A stretch of 24,882 nt of DNA from Deinococcus marmoris DSM 12784 (lineage in GTDB: Bacteria > Deinococcota > Deinococci > Deinococcales > Deinococcaceae). Each line of letters starts with the position of its first letter. Position 1 is the first letter of the stretch. Under the pieces are notes generated by a model. The model made no database searches. It was not told where the DNA came from and saw only the letters and a list, made by a program, of their open reading frames with translations. Shown piece by piece: positions 1 to 8,675 of the stretch. The stretch lies in assembly GCF_000701405.1 (NCBI RefSeq), contig NZ_JNIV01000067.1, forward strand, positions 1 through 24,882, written 5' to 3'. A program made the position numbers and the translations under genes.

Positions 1-777
1 AGCAGCGCCGAGATGATCAAGTACGCCGCCAACGCCTTTCTGGCCCTCAAGATCAGCTTCGCCAACGAGATTGCCGGGCTGTGCGAGCGGGTGGACGCCG
101 ATATCGAGGAAGTGGCGCGCGGCATCGGCAGCGACGCGCGCATCGGGCGGCAGTTCCTGTCGGCTGGGGCGGGCTGGGGCGGCTCGTGCTTTGGTAAAGA
201 CACTTCCGCGCTGATCAGCACCGGCGAGGAATACGGCTACGACATGCCCATTCTGCGCGCCGCCGTGGCGGTCAACCAGCGCCAGCGGCAACTGGTGATC
301 GCCAAGCTGCAAAAGCACCTGCACCGGCTTCAGGGCAAGCGCGTGGCCGTGCTGGGCATGGCCTTCAAGCCCAACACCGACGACTTGCGCGACGCCCCGG
401 CCCACGACGCCATTGCCCGCCTGAACGAGTTGGGCGCGACGGTGGTGGCGCATGACCCGGTGGCGATGCCGCGCGCCCGCCGCGAGTGGGGCCACCTCAA
501 CTACACCGAGGCCGACTCTGCCGAGGACGCCCTGATCGGCGCAGACGCCGTGATTCTGATGACCGAGTGGAAGGACTACACCGAAATGGATTGGAACGGT
601 GCGGTGCGGACCATGCGCCAGCCGCTGGTGATCGACACCCGCAATGCCCTGCGCGTCGCGCTGCCCACCGCCACGCTGGAGCAGATCGGACGGCGCGGCC
701 AAGGCCAGATGGGCCAGAACCAGATGGGCCAGAATCCGGCCAGCCCCAGCCAGACCGTGGCGCAGGGGATGGAGTGA
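1..777 (+). CDS. UDP-glucose 6-dehydrogenase, C-terminal part (5' end outside window)
   Basis: This enzyme oxidises UDP-glucose to UDP-glucuronate with two NAD+ in the cytoplasm. The reading frame is open from base 1, so about 40% of the protein lies upstream. The visible part begins with the central-domain helix containing [13 protein letters not shown], whose Lys is a conserved active-site residue. The catalytic cysteine motif GGSCFGKD follows, with its Cys codon at 187-189. The C-terminal UDP-binding Rossmann-like domain carries [19 protein letters not shown]. The last 25 or so residues are a low-complexity Gln/Gly/Met/Asn tail, partly from a 15-bp duplication, and are not part of the family core. 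The stop codon overlaps the start of the next gene (TGATG), which suggests translational coupling. The product UDP-glucuronate is the substrate of the next enzyme. The family assignment is very secure; paralogues (ugd/tuaD/rkpK) cannot be told apart here. Confidence 0.95.
   Translation, partial: SSAEMIKYAANAFLALKISFANEIAGLCERVDADIEEVARGIGSDARIGRQFLSAGAGWGGSCFGKDTSALISTGEEYGYDMPILRAAVAVNQRQRQLVIAKLQKHLHRLQGKRVAVLGMAFKPNTDDLRDAPAHDAIARLNELGATVVAHDPVAMPRARREWGHLNYTEADSAEDALIGADAVILMTEWKDYTEMDWNGAVRTMRQPLVIDTRNALRVALPTATLEQIGRRGQGQMGQNQMGQNPASPSQTVAQGME
706..735 (+). repeat. Two tandem 15-bp repeats inside the dehydrogenase tail
   Basis: CAGATGGGCCAGAAC at 706-720 is followed directly by CAGATGGGCCAGAAT at 721-735. 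It is an in-frame duplication giving [10 protein letters not shown] in the C-terminal tail of the UDP-glucose dehydrogenase. It looks like replication slippage in a dispensable tail. Confidence 0.85.
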
Positions 778-1757
778 TGACCGCCCCAAAGAATGTCCTG
801 CTCACGGGCAGCGCCGGATTCGTCGGCAGCCACCTGACCGAGCGCCTGCTCGCGGACGGCCACACGGTGATCGGCGTGGACAACTACATCAGCGGGCAGC
901 GGGAAAACACGGCGCTGTTCGCAAATCACCCGAACTTCAAGTTCATCCAGGCAGACGTCAGTGAGGGTATTCCCTACAAGGCCGCCGCGTTTGACGGCCA
1001 GACGCTGGACTTCGTGCTGCACTTCGCCAGCCCGGCCAGCCCGCCGCACTACCAGCAGTTCCCCATCGAAACGCTGATGGTGGGCGCGCAGGGCACCCAG
1101 AACGCGCTGGAACTGGCGCACGCGCATGGGGCCACGTTTCTGCTGGCCTCTACCTCCGAGGTCTATGGCGATCCACTGGTGCATCCGCAGCCTGAGAGCT
1201 ACTGGGGCCACGTCAATCCCAACGGCCTGCGGAGCTGCTACGACGAGGCCAAGCGCTACGCCGAGGCCATCACCTTCGCGTACCATCGGCACCACGGCGT
1301 GGACACCCGCGTCATCCGCATCTTCAACACCTATGGCCCGCGTATGCGCCCCGACGACGGGCGCGTGGTCACCAATCTGGTGATGCAGGCGCTGGCCGGG
1401 GAGGCGCTGACGGTCTACGGCGACGGCCAGCAGACCCGCAGCTTCCAGTACGTGACCGATCTGGTGAACGGCATCGTGGCCCTGATGGGCCTGCCCGAGA
1501 GTGAAGTGGTCCACGGCCCGGTCAATCTGGGCAACCCCGACGAGTACACCATCCTGGAGTTCGCGCAGGTGATCCGTGAGTTGATCGAGCCGGGCCTGGA
1601 GATCATCCACGAACCGCTGCCCGCCGACGATCCCCGCCAGCGCAAGCCTGATATCTCCCGCGCCCGTGACCTGCTGGGCTGGGCACCGGGGGTGGACCTG
1701 CGTGCGGGCCTGACGCGCACGGTGGAGAGCTTCCGCCAGCAGGTGTTGCAGGCGTGA
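777..1757 (+). CDS. NAD-dependent epimerase/dehydratase, probable UDP-glucuronate decarboxylase (UDP-xylose synthase)
   Basis: This is a 326-residue extended SDR enzyme. The N-terminal NAD-binding motif is [10 protein letters not shown] (residues about 10-19). STSEVYGDP provides the catalytic Ser/Thr region, and [10 protein letters not shown] contains the YxxxK catalytic pair. The phrases [17 protein letters not shown] and [10 protein letters not shown] are characteristic of UDP-glucuronate decarboxylases, which convert UDP-glucuronate to UDP-xylose. The preceding gene makes UDP-glucuronate, so the two form a two-step route. ATG at 777 overlaps the previous stop by one base; GTG at 774 is an alternative start. 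The end overlaps the next gene by four bases. The cytoplasmic product would feed glycosyltransferases building an exopolysaccharide or surface glycan. A different NDP-sugar epimerase or dehydratase is possible, but the motifs favour the decarboxylase. Confidence 0.88.
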   Translation: MTAPKNVLLTGSAGFVGSHLTERLLADGHTVIGVDNYISGQRENTALFANHPNFKFIQADVSEGIPYKAAAFDGQTLDFVLHFASPASPPHYQQFPIETLMVGAQGTQNALELAHAHGATFLLASTSEVYGDPLVHPQPESYWGHVNPNGLRSCYDEAKRYAEAITFAYHRHHGVDTRVIRIFNTYGPRMRPDDGRVVTNLVMQALAGEALTVYGDGQQTRSFQYVTDLVNGIVALMGLPESEVVHGPVNLGNPDEYTILEFAQVIRELIEPGLEIIHEPLPADDPRQRKPDISRARDLLGWAPGVDLRAGLTRTVESFRQQVLQA

Positions 1758-3010
1758 CGCCACAGGAAGGTGCCAGAAAAGAGCAGATCCGATCGTCTCC
1801 ACCCACATCCCGGCGAACGGTGCGTACGGTGGTTCTGATCGACCCGGTGTTCGGGGGGCATCACAGCGGTTACGCTGCGACGCTGGCCAGGGGACTTGTA
1901 CAGCAGGGTATTCAGGTCCATCTGATCGGCCCCGCCGTTCTGCTGGACGAGGTCTGCCTCGCCGTGCCGCAAATCACAGGCCACGTTCTCTCGCTGCTGC
2001 CAGATCATCCAGGCAGTGACCACGAGCGCGTAGATGCGTATGAAGAGCTGGGCCGTGTGCTGCGGGAACAGGCCAACCTGCGTTTTCTGCGCGCCTCCCT
2101 GAAGCTGGCGGAGCAGGTGGGTGCGGATACGGCTCATTTTCTGTGGCTGGACGGTTTCGTGGCGACTTTGCTGGCCGTGGCCCTCCAACGGAGCCGCGCC
2201 AAACCTGCGATTGCCCTGCGGGGCACGCTGCACAGGGCTTATTTCCTCCAGGAGTTCCAGAGCAAGCCTGCCAGTCAGGCCATTCACCAGGCCATCCTGC
2301 GGGCGCTGGGCGTTCTGGGCGTCCGTGTAATAACCCACTCCAGAATGTTGAATCGGCGCATCCAGGCGGGGCGGCTCGATATGGTTGCCCATCCCACCCC
2401 CACCTCCCAGACTCCGGTCAAGGAGCTTGAGGCCGCTGGACAGACGGTCCGGCAGCGGCTGGGGATTCCAGCACAGGCCCTGGTCCTGCTGGCCTTTGGC
2501 GGGAGCCGCCACGACAAGGGGATTGATCTGGCACTGGAGGCGCTGGCTCTTTTGCCGCCCCATGTGCATCTGTTGGTGGTGGGCAGTATGCATGCTCCCG
2601 AGGTCGTCGCTCTGCACGAACGCACCGCGCAGTTGGGTATTGCGGACCGCCTCCATCTGCACCTCAAATTCGTTCCCGACGAGGACGTGGAAGGCTATTT
2701 CATGGCCTCTGACGTCTGCCTGTTGCCGTACCGACGTAATTTCTCGGGGCAAAGTGGACCGCTGGGGATCGCGGCGTCGCTGGGCGTGCCCGTGCTGGCC
2801 GCCGACGTGGGTGTGCTGGCCGAGATGGTAAACATGTACAGCCTGGGCGCGCTGTTCGCCCCGGAAGACCCAGCGGCGCTGGCGCGTTGCGTGCAGGAAT
2901 TTGATGTATCCGCCTTTGCCCCCGACACGGCCCGGTTTCAGCAGGACCATTCCCCCCAGGCGTTCGTGGACGCCGTGCTGCAAAGCTACCGGGGCGGGGC
3001 GGAGGGCTAG
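1754..3010 (+). CDS. Glycosyltransferase, GT4-like (GT-B fold)
   Basis: The protein has 418 residues. After a short basic N-terminus, [23 protein letters not shown] matches the N-terminal Rossmann half of GT-B enzymes, including the glycine-rich loop that contacts the acceptor. The C-terminal half has [20 protein letters not shown], then [23 protein letters not shown], then [23 protein letters not shown], the usual donor-binding order of GT4 enzymes. The classical EX7E pair is not evident, so donor and stereochemistry are unclear. GTG at 1754 overlaps the previous stop as GTGA. A downstream GTG at 1822, close to the first beta strand, is an alternative start. As the last gene of the operon before a strong terminator, it probably transfers a sugar in exopolysaccharide or cell-surface glycan assembly. 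Confidence 0.82.
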   Translation: MTPQEGARKEQIRSSPPTSRRTVRTVVLIDPVFGGHHSGYAATLARGLVQQGIQVHLIGPAVLLDEVCLAVPQITGHVLSLLPDHPGSDHERVDAYEELGRVLREQANLRFLRASLKLAEQVGADTAHFLWLDGFVATLLAVALQRSRAKPAIALRGTLHRAYFLQEFQSKPASQAIHQAILRALGVLGVRVITHSRMLNRRIQAGRLDMVAHPTPTSQTPVKELEAAGQTVRQRLGIPAQALVLLAFGGSRHDKGIDLALEALALLPPHVHLLVVGSMHAPEVVALHERTAQLGIADRLHLHLKFVPDEDVEGYFMASDVCLLPYRRNFSGQSGPLGIAASLGVPVLAADVGVLAEMVNMYSLGALFAPEDPAALARCVQEFDVSAFAPDTARFQQDHSPQAFVDAVLQSYRGGAEG

Positions 3011-3047
3011 GGTTCCGCCTCACCCCCAGGCGAAGAACGACTTTTCC

Positions 3048-3074
3048 CCCTCTGTTGATGCAGAGGGCTTTTTT
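3048..3074 (+). terminator. Rho-independent terminator of the UDP-sugar/glycosyltransferase operon
   Basis: Perfect 7-bp stem CCCTCTG-TTGATG-CAGAGGG followed by CTTTTTT, 37 nt after the glycosyltransferase stop. This is a classical intrinsic terminator with a 6-nt loop. Confidence 0.9.
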
Positions 3075-3253
3075 GATTCTCGGCACTTTTCGCAGCAGGG
3101 TTTCATCGGCAGAAGGCGATGCTTTTTGAAAACAGGATGAAGCGTCTGCTGAACAGCGGTGGGCTGCCTCTCTCCTGGCTCGATATACGGCAGACTCCTG
3201 TTGATAACGTGTCGTGCATCGCTGGAACTCCGCATATGACTTGCAGGGCTGTG

Positions 3254-3279
3254 CCACGGAAGAGAAGTATCTTCCGTGG
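3254..3279. repeat. Perfect 10-bp inverted repeat (hairpin)
   Basis: CCACGGAAGA at 3254-3263 and TCTTCCGTGG at 3270-3279 are separated by GAAGTA. There is no T-tract on either side, so this is not an ordinary intrinsic terminator. It lies between two terminators, outside any gene. It could be part of a small RNA, a protein-binding site or a relic. Confidence 0.75.
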
Positions 3280-3362
3280 TATCGGTTCTCAACACTGTTA
3301 TAGACGCGCGGTGGACGGGAGATGCGCTGTCCTGGTCTGGGCGCATGATAGGCAGGCTCCAG

Positions 3363-3390
3363 AAAAAAGCCCCCTCCGAAAGGAGAGGGA
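3363..3390 (-). terminator. Rho-independent terminator of the beta-helix lipoprotein gene
   Basis: Read on the minus strand: CCCTCTCC, loop TTTC, GGAGGGGG, then CTTTTTT. It begins 24 nt after the stop codon of the gene ending at 3414. The stem and U-tract are strong. Confidence 0.9.
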
Positions 3391-3413
3391 CTTGGGCGGT
3401 GCGGGAGTGGGGA

Positions 3414-5318
3414 TCAGCGTGTGCCGATGACCATTCCGGCGGCTTTGGCGCGGCCTTCCCAGGCGGTGATGGCCTGCGCCAGAAGCAGCGGGTTGACGGC
3501 GCGGTTGGCAGCCTGGATGCTGGTGTTGTTGCGTTCCACACCGGCAGTGACGGACCAGTCCCAGCGGGCGTCGGGGTTGCTGGCACTCGGGGTGCCCCAG
3601 CCCACGGTGTTGCCCTCGGCGATCACGGTGCTGACGTCGGTGGGGGTCTGGCAGTAGTTGCGCAGGTAGAAGCCGGAGTCGCTGTCGGCGTCCAGCAGGG
3701 TGCCGTCGCTCAGCTTGCCCAGCGCCAGCAGGGTGTTGCCGCTGATCTTCTGGTGGTGGCCGCCTGCCACGGCGATACCGTAGTTGCTGGTTTCCAGGAC
3801 GGTGTTGCCCGTGGCTTCAGTGTACCCGGAGTTGCAGCCGTCGCCCATCATGATGCCGCCGCCGCTGTAGGTGGCGTCGGGGCGGCCCGAGAACGCACCG
3901 TTGATCAGGTTGTTGTGAATGCGGATCGGGCTGCTGGGGGTGCCGTTGGAATCGTGGATGTTGATGACGTCCTCGACATGGCTCTGACGGGCGGTGTTCT
4001 CCACGCGGTTCCAGGCGATCTCGGCTCCACTGAGGTCACGCATGTTGTTGAGTTGCACGAACTGGACCCGGTAGAACTTGTCCTGGAAGCCGCCGTTGCC
4101 GTCGCTGAAGCGGCCCTCGATGTTGCGGGCCAGGTTGTTGCGGATGACGACGGTCATGGGCAGGCCGGTGTTGCCTTTCCAGGTGTTGACGTAGATGCCC
4201 GCCGTCTTCTCCATAAAGTTGTTCTCGATCAGCAGGGACGTGATGCCTTCAGCGTTCAGGAAACGTCCAGGAATGCGGCCTGCGTCATTGGGGTTCAGGC
4301 CGTAGCCCTTGCAGTTGCGAACCGTCAGATTGGCCCAGCTCCACGCCGCATTGATCAGGTGACCGCGTCCACGCAGCGTGCAGTTTTCCAGAATGACCGG
4401 CTCGGAGGTCTTGATCTGGATGACCGGTACGGAAGGATCGTTGCTGAGGTACTCGCCGCTGTAGGTGCCGCCCTTGGTGATCACCAGCGGTCCATTGACG
4501 ACGATTGGAGCAGGAACAGGAACCGGCGCGGGAACGGGCGCTGGAGCAGGTGCAGGCACTGGTGCGGGCGGCGTGGGAATCGGCGTCGGGGCAGTCGCAG
4601 GAGCGACCGGCTTGGCCACGTTGCAGTCCACCAGGATGGCCCCGCCCCAGTTGGCGTGATCGTAGTGGTTGTTGTCGCCTGCGTCGGTCACCATCAGCTT
4701 GAGTGCCTTGCGGCCTGCGATGTCGACGTTGACGGTCTTGGCGGCGTCCTTGCCGGTCATCCTCCCGCTGTCGAACAGTTTGACGCCGTCGGCGTACACC
4801 TGGAAGACCACGCTGCCCTTATCACCCACCTCGTCGTCGATCCCCACATCGCTGATAAACCGGTTGCACATGCCGCCGACGTTGAAGGTCATCGAAGACT
4901 TGGAGTGCGCCCCGAATCCGCTGTCGTACTTCTTGCCGTTCACGCTCATCGTGCGTCCGTCTTTGGCCCCATATCCACCGTTGCTGACATTGCGCTCGGT
5001 GGGTCCCCAGCCGTTGCTGGCCGCCGTCCAGGGCGAGTTGCTCAGCATGTTGTTGCCCGTCGCCAGCGATTCCTGGGTCAGCCTGGTCCCCGCTTCCACG
5101 TCGGTCCAGGAGCGGTCCGTACCGTCATACACGCTGTCCTGCTCCGTGGTGGGCTGGGCCACACTTTCCTGGGCAGGCCGCGTGGCAACCGGTTCCTGGG
5201 GCACGCTGGGACCCGAGCAGGCCGCCAGGATCAGGGGCGCACACCAGACCAGCCAACGCAGGGGACGGGCGGTTTTGGCGAGCGGGGACAGCGGAGCAGT
5301 GGGGGCAATGGGGGACAT
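3414..5318 (-). CDS. Secreted lipoprotein with NPCBM-like domain and right-handed parallel beta-helix
   Basis: The protein has 634 residues. The N-terminus has a basic region, a hydrophobic stretch and a lipobox ILAAC with Cys at residue 34, so it is probably a lipid-anchored exported protein. Residues about 50-205 resemble the NPCBM carbohydrate-binding module, with SNGWGPTERNVSNGG, the DSGFGAHSKSSM segment and VYADGVKLFDSG. A Pro/Ala/Val linker of about 35 residues follows. Residues about 250-600 contain recurring N-rich turns (VIRNNLARN, LIENNFMEKTAG, IRIHNNLINGAF, ISGNTLLALGK) typical of parallel beta-helix carbohydrate-active proteins. AGGAG lies 8 nt before the ATG. It is transcribed towards the UDP-sugar operon and has its own terminator. 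An exopolysaccharide-binding or -modifying role is inferred; no catalytic residues could be assigned. Lyase, epimerase or adhesin are all possible. Confidence 0.82.
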   Translation of the reverse strand: MSPIAPTAPLSPLAKTARPLRWLVWCAPLILAACSGPSVPQEPVATRPAQESVAQPTTEQDSVYDGTDRSWTDVEAGTRLTQESLATGNNMLSNSPWTAASNGWGPTERNVSNGGYGAKDGRTMSVNGKKYDSGFGAHSKSSMTFNVGGMCNRFISDVGIDDEVGDKGSVVFQVYADGVKLFDSGRMTGKDAAKTVNVDIAGRKALKLMVTDAGDNNHYDHANWGGAILVDCNVAKPVAPATAPTPIPTPPAPVPAPAPAPVPAPVPVPAPIVVNGPLVITKGGTYSGEYLSNDPSVPVIQIKTSEPVILENCTLRGRGHLINAAWSWANLTVRNCKGYGLNPNDAGRIPGRFLNAEGITSLLIENNFMEKTAGIYVNTWKGNTGLPMTVVIRNNLARNIEGRFSDGNGGFQDKFYRVQFVQLNNMRDLSGAEIAWNRVENTARQSHVEDVINIHDSNGTPSSPIRIHNNLINGAFSGRPDATYSGGGIMMGDGCNSGYTEATGNTVLETSNYGIAVAGGHHQKISGNTLLALGKLSDGTLLDADSDSGFYLRNYCQTPTDVSTVIAEGNTVGWGTPSASNPDARWDWSVTAGVERNNTSIQAANRAVNPLLLAQAITAWEGRAKAAGMVIGTR

Positions 5319-5439
5319 GTGGTTTCTCCTGGGGTGGGCGCACTGTTGGCGGGAAGGGCAAATTCTGACGATCTATAAAAATGGCGTATGGGTCACCGGG
5401 GGATGAGGTGTGCTTCTCGGCTGCCATCACGCTACAGAT

Positions 5440-5830
5440 TTGGTCAGACCTTCATCTATGAAATACCCATGAACGAAAAGTCCACATTGCTTAATTTTTA
5501 ACAGAAAAATCGATAATCACTCAAATTAATGGGTGTATGGGGGGATGGTTATTCCCTTTAAAGACCGTCTAGTCCGAAGTCTGTAAGAGAAATTTAGCGA
5601 AGCCGCTATGACTGCCCCTAATCGTTCCACAGCTTTATTTTTCATTGAGTAAGGAGAATGTAAGAATAGTTAGATCTGATGTAATAGGTAAAAATGAAAT
5701 CTGGTTATAAAATCATAAAAGCGAGCTTTGGTGTTGTATTTAATGAAATAATAATCTTTGTAATTGATTTTGAGAGCTACAATAAATATCCAAAATTATG
5801 TACATTTTATGAGAGACATTGGGAATATGA
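5440..5830. other. AT-rich island, probable foreign or decayed DNA
   Basis: About 390 bases are strikingly AT-rich compared with the surrounding GC-rich DNA, with many A/T runs such as ATTTAATGAAATAATAATC. The boundaries are sharp at both sides. No recognisable transposase, integrase or RNA gene was seen. One 66-codon ORF lies at its right end. It is probably a remnant of a horizontally acquired element. The region 5895-6100, GC-rich again, holds no gene I recognise. Confidence 0.6.
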
Positions 5831-5894
5831 GACTAAAGCGTCCGCTCTCCAGATGTACTTGGAGGGCAGACCTTTTCAGCACTTTGAGCGCTGA
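5694..5894 (+). CDS. Small hypothetical protein in the AT-rich island (doubtful)
   Basis: This is a 66-codon ORF whose start ATG follows AGGTAAAA, a weak ribosome-binding site. Its first 45 residues are rich in Ile, Phe, Tyr, Asn and Lys (MKSGYKIIKASFGVVFNEII), unlike any neighbour. The last 20 residues lie in normal GC-rich DNA. The change of composition inside the frame suggests a chance ORF or a fusion of relic and host sequence across an insertion boundary. I recognise no family. It may not be expressed. Confidence 0.2.
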   Translation: MKSGYKIIKASFGVVFNEIIIFVIDFESYNKYPKLCTFYERHWEYETKASALQMYLEGRPFQHFER

Positions 5895-6100
5895 TGTGTT
5901 TTCCCCTGTTACGGTGGGCGCGGCGACAATGCGCGGCGCTGGTAATGCGGGCGCGTACCGAGGGGCAGCCTTGTGGACTGCTGAGGCCATTGCGAAAGAG
6001 TCGTCGTGCCGGGCAAAGGCGGCGCATCTTTAGTGGCACAATCGGATGGAATCCACATCAGGAACCCTGGTACTCCGGCCCCGCTTTGATCATGCGCCCT

Positions 6101-7798
6101 CTAGAAAAGGCTGGATGTAGGTGGCAGCAACTGCCATGCCTCCACATCCAGCAGGCCGCGCGGGGTCAGCTTCAGGGACGGGATCACGCTCAGGCCCAGG
6201 AAGCTGAGTGTGGTGACGGGGTAGGGCAGAACGCAGCCCAGGGCGCGGGCGGCGGCGGTGACCTCGCCCAGACGGGCGGCGGCGTGCTGGGGGGGCAGAT
6301 CGGTCATCAGGCCCGCGTAGGGCAGGGGCAGACTGGCCTGTACCGCGCCGCCGGAGACCACCACCACGCCACCGCCCATGTCGCGCAGCGCCCGTCCCGC
6401 CGCCCGCACGTCCTCGTCGCTGCCGCCCAGGAACGCGGCGTTGTGGGCGTCGTGCAAAATGCTGATGGCCAGCGTTCCCCGGCTGCCCATGCCCGTGCCG
6501 GAGGTCCAGCACGCCGCCCGGTGGCCGCGCCCGTAACGGTCCGCCACCACCATGCGCGCCCCACCATTCCCCGAATTGGCACTGCCAGGTGCGCCCCGCT
6601 CCGTGGTGATCTGGTCCGGGCTGACCCGCATCACCGGCCAGTAGGCGGGAACGTCGAAAGTGGCCGCGTCCCAGTCGGCCCCCAGGTCCACGCCGCCGCC
6701 GCCCAGGGGTGGAGTGACCTCGCCGGGCTGCGCTTCTGTGCCACCCATGAACGTTTCCAGCACTTCAAAACCTTTCAGATCGCGCAGCATCACCATGTCG
6801 GCGTGATAGCCGGGGGCGATCAAACCGCAGTCGTGCAGGCCCCAGTATTCCGCCGGATTGCAGGTCACGAGTGCTATCGCGTCCGCCGGGTGCAGGCCGC
6901 CCGCCACGCAGGTTCGCAGCAGGCGGTCCAGATGGCCCAGTTCCAGCAGTTCATCCACGCTCACGTCGTCGCTGACCAGCATGGCGCGGCGCGGGCGCTC
7001 CAGGAGTACGGGCAGCAGAGCGTCCAGATTGCGGGCCGCCGAACCCTCGCGGACCATCAGCCACAGGCCCGCGCGCAGGCGCTCACGGGCTTCTTCCGGG
7101 GTGGCGGCCTCGTGGTCCGAGTGCAGCCCCGCCGCCGCGTAAGCCATCAGATCGCGCCCACGAACCCCGGCGGCGTGGCCGTCCATGCGCCCGCCTGCCG
7201 CGCGGCCCGCCTCCAGAATGTCCCACACGTCAGGGTCGCCGCCCAGCACGCCGGGGTAATTCATCATCTCGGCCAGCCCCAGCACGCCGGGCACGCGCAG
7301 CATCCGGGCGGTTTCCGCCGCTGTGACGTGTGCGCCGCCGTCCTCGAATTGGCTGGCGGGCACGCACGACGGCGCGGAGGCCCAGACGCGCAGCCCCGAA
7401 GTGCGTCCGGCCTCCAGCATCCATTCCAGGCCGCGCACGCCCAGCACGTTGACCACCTCGTGCGGCTCAGCCACCACGCCTGTCGTGCCGCGTGGCAGCA
7501 CGGCCCGCGCAAAGCCCGCCGGAGTCAGCAGGCTGGACTCGATATGGATGTGGCCGTCGATGAAGCCGGGGGCCAGGAACGCGCCGCGTGCATCGATGAT
7601 CCTCGCCGCCTCAAAATTCATGCCGGTGCCGCCCAGAGCGGCCACCCGCCCATCTGCGATCAGGACATCGGCCTCAAACACCTCGCGCGTGGCGGGCTGC
7701 ACCACCTGTGCGCCGCGAATCAGCAGATCGCCCGCCTCCTCTCCCCGCGCCACCCGGACCAGACGCTGCCGACTCTGTCGTTCACTTTCAAACTGCAT
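6101..7798 (-). CDS. ade: Adenine deaminase
   Basis: This amidohydrolase of 565 residues is close to the usual length of the AdeC/Ade family. It deaminates adenine to hypoxanthine and ammonia in the cytoplasm, as part of purine salvage. The metal-binding motif GFIDGHIHIESS lies at residues about 78-89 (HIH 83-85). GTTGVVAEPHEVVNVLG, GRMDGHAAG, GLHSDHE and SDDVSVDELLELGHLDRLLR follow in family order. The C-terminal domain has GGGVVVVSGGAVQASLPLPYAGLMTDLP. The usual TDD near residue 280 reads SDD here. The start is supported by a TAGACT box 5 nt before the ATG and no purine-rich site, so the mRNA is probably leaderless. It has its own promoter in the 55-nt gap after the zinc-ribbon gene, though read-through is possible. 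Confidence 0.95.
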   Translation of the reverse strand: MQFESERQSRQRLVRVARGEEAGDLLIRGAQVVQPATREVFEADVLIADGRVAALGGTGMNFEAARIIDARGAFLAPGFIDGHIHIESSLLTPAGFARAVLPRGTTGVVAEPHEVVNVLGVRGLEWMLEAGRTSGLRVWASAPSCVPASQFEDGGAHVTAAETARMLRVPGVLGLAEMMNYPGVLGGDPDVWDILEAGRAAGGRMDGHAAGVRGRDLMAYAAAGLHSDHEAATPEEARERLRAGLWLMVREGSAARNLDALLPVLLERPRRAMLVSDDVSVDELLELGHLDRLLRTCVAGGLHPADAIALVTCNPAEYWGLHDCGLIAPGYHADMVMLRDLKGFEVLETFMGGTEAQPGEVTPPLGGGGVDLGADWDAATFDVPAYWPVMRVSPDQITTERGAPGSANSGNGGARMVVADRYGRGHRAACWTSGTGMGSRGTLAISILHDAHNAAFLGGSDEDVRAAGRALRDMGGGVVVVSGGAVQASLPLPYAGLMTDLPPQHAAARLGEVTAAARALGCVLPYPVTTLSFLGLSVIPSLKLTPRGLLDVEAWQLLPPTSSLF

Positions 7799-7803
7799 GG
7801 GGC

Positions 7804-7809
7804 AGTCTA
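7804..7809 (-). promoter_or_regulatory. -10 box TAGACT for leaderless transcription of ade
   Basis: TAGACT on the minus strand ends 5 nt before the ade ATG, matching the TANNNT pattern of leaderless genes in Deinococcus. A TTGGAC 19 nt upstream is a possible -35 box. The transcript would begin at or next to the start codon. Confidence 0.55.
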
Positions 7810-7853
7810 GGGGCGCAGGGGTTCAGGCGTCCAACCACCGCCCCTGCCGGACG

Positions 7854-8675
7854 CTACCCACCCTTGAATCCCTTGAGCAACTTCCCGCGTTCCTCCAGCG
7901 CCCGCTGAAACAGGGCCTGCTGCTGCGCCTGCTGGTAGGCGCGGGCGCTGTTCATTCCACTTTTTGGGGCGGGTTGCGTGGCCGTCTTGCTGGGCTTTGG
8001 CATGGGCGCAAGCGTTCCGAAACGCCGGGCACGGAACATGCCGGGATGTTCCTCGAACACGGCAGTCACGCCGTCTGGCAGCGCGGCGATGTGCAGGGCG
8101 AATGCCTGTTCCTGCGCCAGCTCGGCCTGTTTTGCACCGTCTCCCAGCTCGGTCAGCAGGCGGTCGATCAGGGCAAAAACCTGCGCGGCGTACACCTCCA
8201 CATCGGCACGGGCGGGCAACTCGCCCCGGTGGATCACGCGGTTGCGGAAGTCCGCGCCCAGCGCGGCGGCAGTCAGAAAGTCCGGCTCCTTTCCCTCTCG
8301 CAGCAGGTACGCCAGCGCGAACATGCCCAGTTGCCGCTCGGACTGGCTGGCGACGTGCCGCCATGTGCCCGTCAGTGCCGCCGTCGCCTCGCCAAAATCC
8401 GCCGCTGTGTCCGAGGCGCGTTCCAGGGCATACGAACGCACGTAGAACTCGAAAAAGCGTTCCAGCGCCGCCGCGAAACTGGCCACCGCCTCGCGGGCGT
8501 AGCCGTCCATCAGGGCGCGGGTGCCCAGATCGAACAGCACCTCGAACTTCTGCTTTCGCACCAGCACGCAGTAGGCGGCCCCGCACCTCGCGCAGTTCAG
8601 GTCATGCACGCTGCTGTCGGCGTACTCGGCGCGGTTCTCGCGGCCACAGGTGGGGCAGGTGGTGGGAAAGTCCAT
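7854..8675 (-). CDS. Zinc-ribbon protein with a HEPN-like RxxxxH motif, unknown function
   Basis: The protein has 273 residues and I do not recognise a named family. The N-terminus has a zinc ribbon: CPTC at residues 7-10 and CARC at 28-31. A long, mostly alpha-helical region follows (residues about 45-175). It includes FRNRVIHRGELP, where Arg144 and His149 form an Rx4H motif with a polar residue after the Arg. That is the signature of HEPN domains, many of which are RNases in toxin-antitoxin, CRISPR and phage-defence systems. The C-terminal 60 residues are rich in Ala, Gln, Lys and Pro and end in a basic helix. The neighbours (adenine deaminase, C39 peptidase) do not reveal its job. No antitoxin-like partner is adjacent. 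Function is unknown; the HEPN assignment rests on one motif and predicted helices. Confidence 0.75.
   Translation of the reverse strand: MDFPTTCPTCGRENRAEYADSSVHDLNCARCGAAYCVLVRKQKFEVLFDLGTRALMDGYAREAVASFAAALERFFEFYVRSYALERASDTAADFGEATAALTGTWRHVASQSERQLGMFALAYLLREGKEPDFLTAAALGADFRNRVIHRGELPARADVEVYAAQVFALIDRLLTELGDGAKQAELAQEQAFALHIAALPDGVTAVFEEHPGMFRARRFGTLAPMPKPSKTATQPAPKSGMNSARAYQQAQQQALFQRALEERGKLLKGFKGG

Larger units (their letters stand above)
3011..3413. other. Intergenic region between convergent genes
   Basis: These 403 bases lie between the glycosyltransferase (+) and the beta-helix lipoprotein (-). They hold a terminator at each end and a perfect 10-bp inverted repeat at 3254-3279. 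No convincing coding region is visible on either strand. The 280 bases between the two terminators are larger than a typical convergent gap and could hold a small RNA, but no promoter was clear. Confidence 0.5.

Noticed and set aside
576..2983. Long minus-strand frames opposite the dehydrogenase, decarboxylase and glycosyltransferase genes
   Set aside because: They overlap three clearly recognised, tightly coupled genes and show no known domain.
3011..3047. Short downstream gene after the glycosyltransferase
   Set aside because: The terminator begins 37 nt after the stop; there is no room for a gene.
3276..5378. 700-codon open frame on the plus strand opposite the beta-helix lipoprotein gene
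   Set aside because: It is the antisense shadow of a GC-rich gene: Val/Ala/Gly/His-rich, no family match, no ribosome-binding site. The minus-strand frame has a signal peptide and recognisable domains.
5894..7810. 638-codon plus-strand frame opposite adenine deaminase
   Set aside because: Its sequence is His/Arg/Gln-rich low complexity, typical of antisense frames, while the opposite strand encodes every adenine deaminase motif.
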